A stretch of 7,186 nucleotides of DNA from Clostridiales bacterium (GTDB taxonomy: Bacteria; Bacillota; Clostridia; Saccharofermentanales; UBA5734). Location: the NCBI GenBank assembly GCA_003451915.1, contig DMJC01000169.1, forward strand, positions 1 through 7,186. The letters are read 5' to 3'. The notes under the pieces are model-generated. The model had not been told where the DNA came from, did no database searches, and saw nothing but the letters and a program-made list of their open reading frames with translations. The translations under genes were made by a program, and so were the position numbers. Positions 5,830-7,186 of the stretch are shown here, one piece after another (position 1 is the first letter of the stretch; the number at the start of each line of letters is the position of its first letter).

Positions 5830-6720
5830 CTATTTTGGCTTCCTCATATCCAAACCTTGAGCGACCGCAAAATCAACGACTTCATCAATGATTTGCTGCG
5901 GCGGCAGCGTCAGCCCGTCTTTTTCGGTGACGAATCCGCCGTCAAGCCAACTGACAAACTCGCCTTGCGGAATCTTGCTCAAGACATCCTTGATCTTGTC
6001 CACCCCGGTGACGTGGATGTTGATCCAGCCGGTCTCCGAGATATAACTTTCGCCTGTCGTTATTTCAGCCAGCGTTTTATTGCGATTGGTCCCGGTGATC
6101 AAGGTAAATCTCCAGGTGTTGCCGTCAGGCCACGAATAAAGTTCATATCCTTTCATTGACCGGGGCAGCGACTCGATCTTTGTAATGTCCAAGGCTTCGA
6201 TCAGCAAACCGGCTTTCTTTAAAGCATCAATGATGATGGGTTTATTTCTAGGGTCCTCACCGCCATAGAAATCGGAAGAAGGATAACCCAGTTCGAATGT
6301 GACGATATAAGGCTCCGCAACTGGCAGCATCTGCCAGATGGTCACACCATCAAACGATTGCGAGGAGATCGGCGTCCAAAAGGCTCCCCAATAGACCGGG
6401 CTGTGATTAACGCAGACTAGAAATGATGTTCCTGTAGTAGGAACTTGCAGCTGACTGATGCGTTCAAAGGCATCTTTCGTCAGCTTCAGCTCGCAGGTCT
6501 GTATGTTGTAGGAAATAATGTCACTTTGAGCAATAATCGGCTGGTCAGCCAGTTCAACATGGCTCAAAGCTTCCATTTTAGAAGGTGAAATATTGTCCCG
6601 GGTCAGATAGATCGCAAATCCTTCGCCATTCGATGCAGCACAACTGCCTAAGGGCATGATGGCGCCGATTAAAGCTAACAAGATCAGAATGACCTTGATT
6701 GGATCGAACAAACTTTTCAT
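5830..6720 (-). CDS. Predicted lipoprotein of unknown function
   Basis: This 296-residue protein begins with Lys2, a hydrophobic segment (about 8-24) and the lipobox LGSC with Cys27, so it is probably anchored in the outer face of the cytoplasmic membrane. The mature part seems to have two regions. Residues about 34-150 are rich in beta-prone sequence (AIYLTRDNISPSKMEALSH; FLVCVNHSPVYWGAFW; FDGVTIWQML). Residues about 160-290 hold KGYELYSWPDGNTWRFTLIT, GTNRNKTLAEI and GVDKIKDVLSKIPQGE, a pattern I recall from hypothetical proteins of anaerobes. No catalytic motif is evident. AGGTGG (6728-6733), 7 nt before the ATG at 6720, sets the start; an upstream ATG at 6771 would bury the signal peptide and overlap the neighbouring gene. 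The 47-nt gap behind the DUF6951-like gene permits cotranscription or use of its own promoter. Confidence 0.83.
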   Translation of the reverse strand: MKSLFDPIKVILILLALIGAIMPLGSCAASNGEGFAIYLTRDNISPSKMEALSHVELADQPIIAQSDIISYNIQTCELKLTKDAFERISQLQVPTTGTSFLVCVNHSPVYWGAFWTPISSQSFDGVTIWQMLPVAEPYIVTFELGYPSSDFYGGEDPRNKPIIIDALKKAGLLIEALDITKIESLPRSMKGYELYSWPDGNTWRFTLITGTNRNKTLAEITTGESYISETGWINIHVTGVDKIKDVLSKIPQGEFVSWLDGGFVTEKDGLTLPPQQIIDEVVDFAVAQGLDMRKPK

Positions 6721-6742
6721 AAAATCGCCACCTGACAAGTCT

Positions 6743-6748
6743 ATTATA
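6743..6748 (-). promoter_or_regulatory. Possible -10 box for the lipoprotein gene
   Basis: The minus strand reads TATAAT, about 22 nt before the lipoprotein ATG and next to a CGCCGGCG palindrome (6751-6758). No good -35 box lies at 16-18 bp, so this is a partial promoter or chance. If used, the leader would be only about 15 nt and would just include the ribosome site. Confidence 0.35.
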
Positions 6749-6767
6749 CTCGCCGGCGCAATGACTT

Positions 6768-7082
6768 TCACTTCTCAATCTGGATGACGATGTCTTTCGG
6801 CAATGCCAGGCCGCAGGCGACTTCCATGCCTTTGATGATGGAACAGGGAACCGGGCAGGCCAGATGTTTGCAGTGTTTGTCAGCAGCTGCATAAACAGCG
6901 GATGTGCTGAAACGGGAGAAACATTCGACATATCCGTCCAGATCGCTTAGCTCAGCTTGCATGGCCATGATGTGCGGGCATTCTGAATCGATGATGACGC
7001 TGACCGCCTGATCCTCGTCTGCTGTGATCATCAGTTTTGTCTGCAGGCCGCAAATTCCAGGTGACACTTGTACAATAGCCAT
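6768..7082 (-). CDS. Small Cys-rich DUF6951-like protein, function unknown
   Basis: This 104-residue soluble protein has no signal peptide or membrane segment. Cysteines are at 11, 35, 54, 71, 76, 80 and 90. The motifs SPGICG (8-12), SECPHI (33-38) and HCKHLACPVPCSIIKGMEVA (70-89) match, from memory, a family of small proteins in strict anaerobes and methanogens. In that family the Cys of GxCG, CPH, HCKH and ACPVP appear conserved, which suggests metal or Fe-S binding. Its reaction and partner are not known. GGGAGGT (7087-7093) lies 4 nt before the ATG. It precedes the lipoprotein gene by 47 nt on the same strand, though the two look unrelated. The name rests on recalled family similarity, so the family number is less certain than the motif description. 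Confidence 0.8.
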   Translation of the reverse strand: MAIVQVSPGICGLQTKLMITADEDQAVSVIIDSECPHIMAMQAELSDLDGYVECFSRFSTSAVYAAADKHCKHLACPVPCSIIKGMEVACGLALPKDIVIQIEK

Positions 7083-7107
7083 GTTGACCTCCCATGTTAG
7101 TTCAATG

Positions 7108-7186
7108 TTAGCGACCGTAATTTTTTCTCCTGAAACGATAGATTTCCATCAGTCTGATCATTATTTCATAAACGACCGGGCAGATT
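7108..7186 (-). CDS. Possible C-terminal end of an unidentified gene (runs in from right edge)
   Basis: One minus-strand frame is open from the window edge to a TAA at 7108-7110. It gives about 25 residues beginning ICPVVYEIM and ending in a basic tail, RFRRKNYGR. The stop lies 25 nt before the DUF6951-like start, which is normal operon spacing. The tail is too short to identify, and an open frame of this length can occur by chance. The other two frames stop sooner. Confidence 0.33.
   Translation of the reverse strand, partial: ICPVVYEIMIRLMEIYRFRRKNYGR

Noticed and set aside
5809..6159. Plus-strand open frame of 116 codons
   Set aside because: It is antisense to the lipoprotein gene and has no recognisable features.
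6721..6771. N-terminal extension of the lipoprotein
   Set aside because: It would place 17 residues before the signal peptide and overlap the upstream gene; AGGTGG supports the ATG at 6720.

Overview
The window looks like chromosome of a strictly anaerobic bacterium, most probably a Clostridia-type Firmicute. The clues are a class I hybrid cluster protein, the paired dicluster ferredoxin protein, an M29 aminopeptidase, strong AGGAGG-like ribosome binding sites and a small Cys-rich family of anaerobes. The taxon is inferred from gene content only; base composition is balanced, somewhat GC-leaning by eye.

Left part (1-2563): a divergent nitrosative-stress type locus. On the minus strand a 4Fe-4S protein gene (1106-1768) is followed 27 nt later by hcp (5' 359 codons; the gene runs off the left edge). 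A Crp/Fnr-family regulator, the likely HcpR-type controller, starts on the plus strand at 1871. The ~100 bp between them holds a near-consensus sigma70 promoter pointing at the regulator, and repeats and dyads that could be operators. I infer that the regulator senses NO or related stress and controls both sides; the ferredoxin protein may pass electrons to Hcp.

Middle part (2573-5321): the regulator is followed without a promoter-sized gap by a 545-residue fusion of an AAC(3)-type N-acetyltransferase with a GNAT module, and then, overlapping by 11 nt, by an M29 metallo-aminopeptidase. The three plus-strand genes are probably one transcript. The substrates of the fusion are unknown.

Right part (5322-7186): on the minus strand lie, in transcription order, a possible tail of an edge gene, a DUF6951-like small Cys-rich protein (6768-7082), a predicted lipoprotein of unknown function (5830-6720), about 185 bp of AT-rich DNA without a gene, and a 3' remnant of a DUF4143 ATPase gene (5343-5645). 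The remnant has lost its ATPase part, so this stretch looks like a decayed accessory spot.

I see no rRNA, tRNA, CRISPR array, intact insertion sequence or convincing intrinsic terminator. The most notable points are the AAC(3)-GNAT fusion cotranscribed with an HcpR-like regulator, the Cys cluster inside Hcp, and the structured control region.
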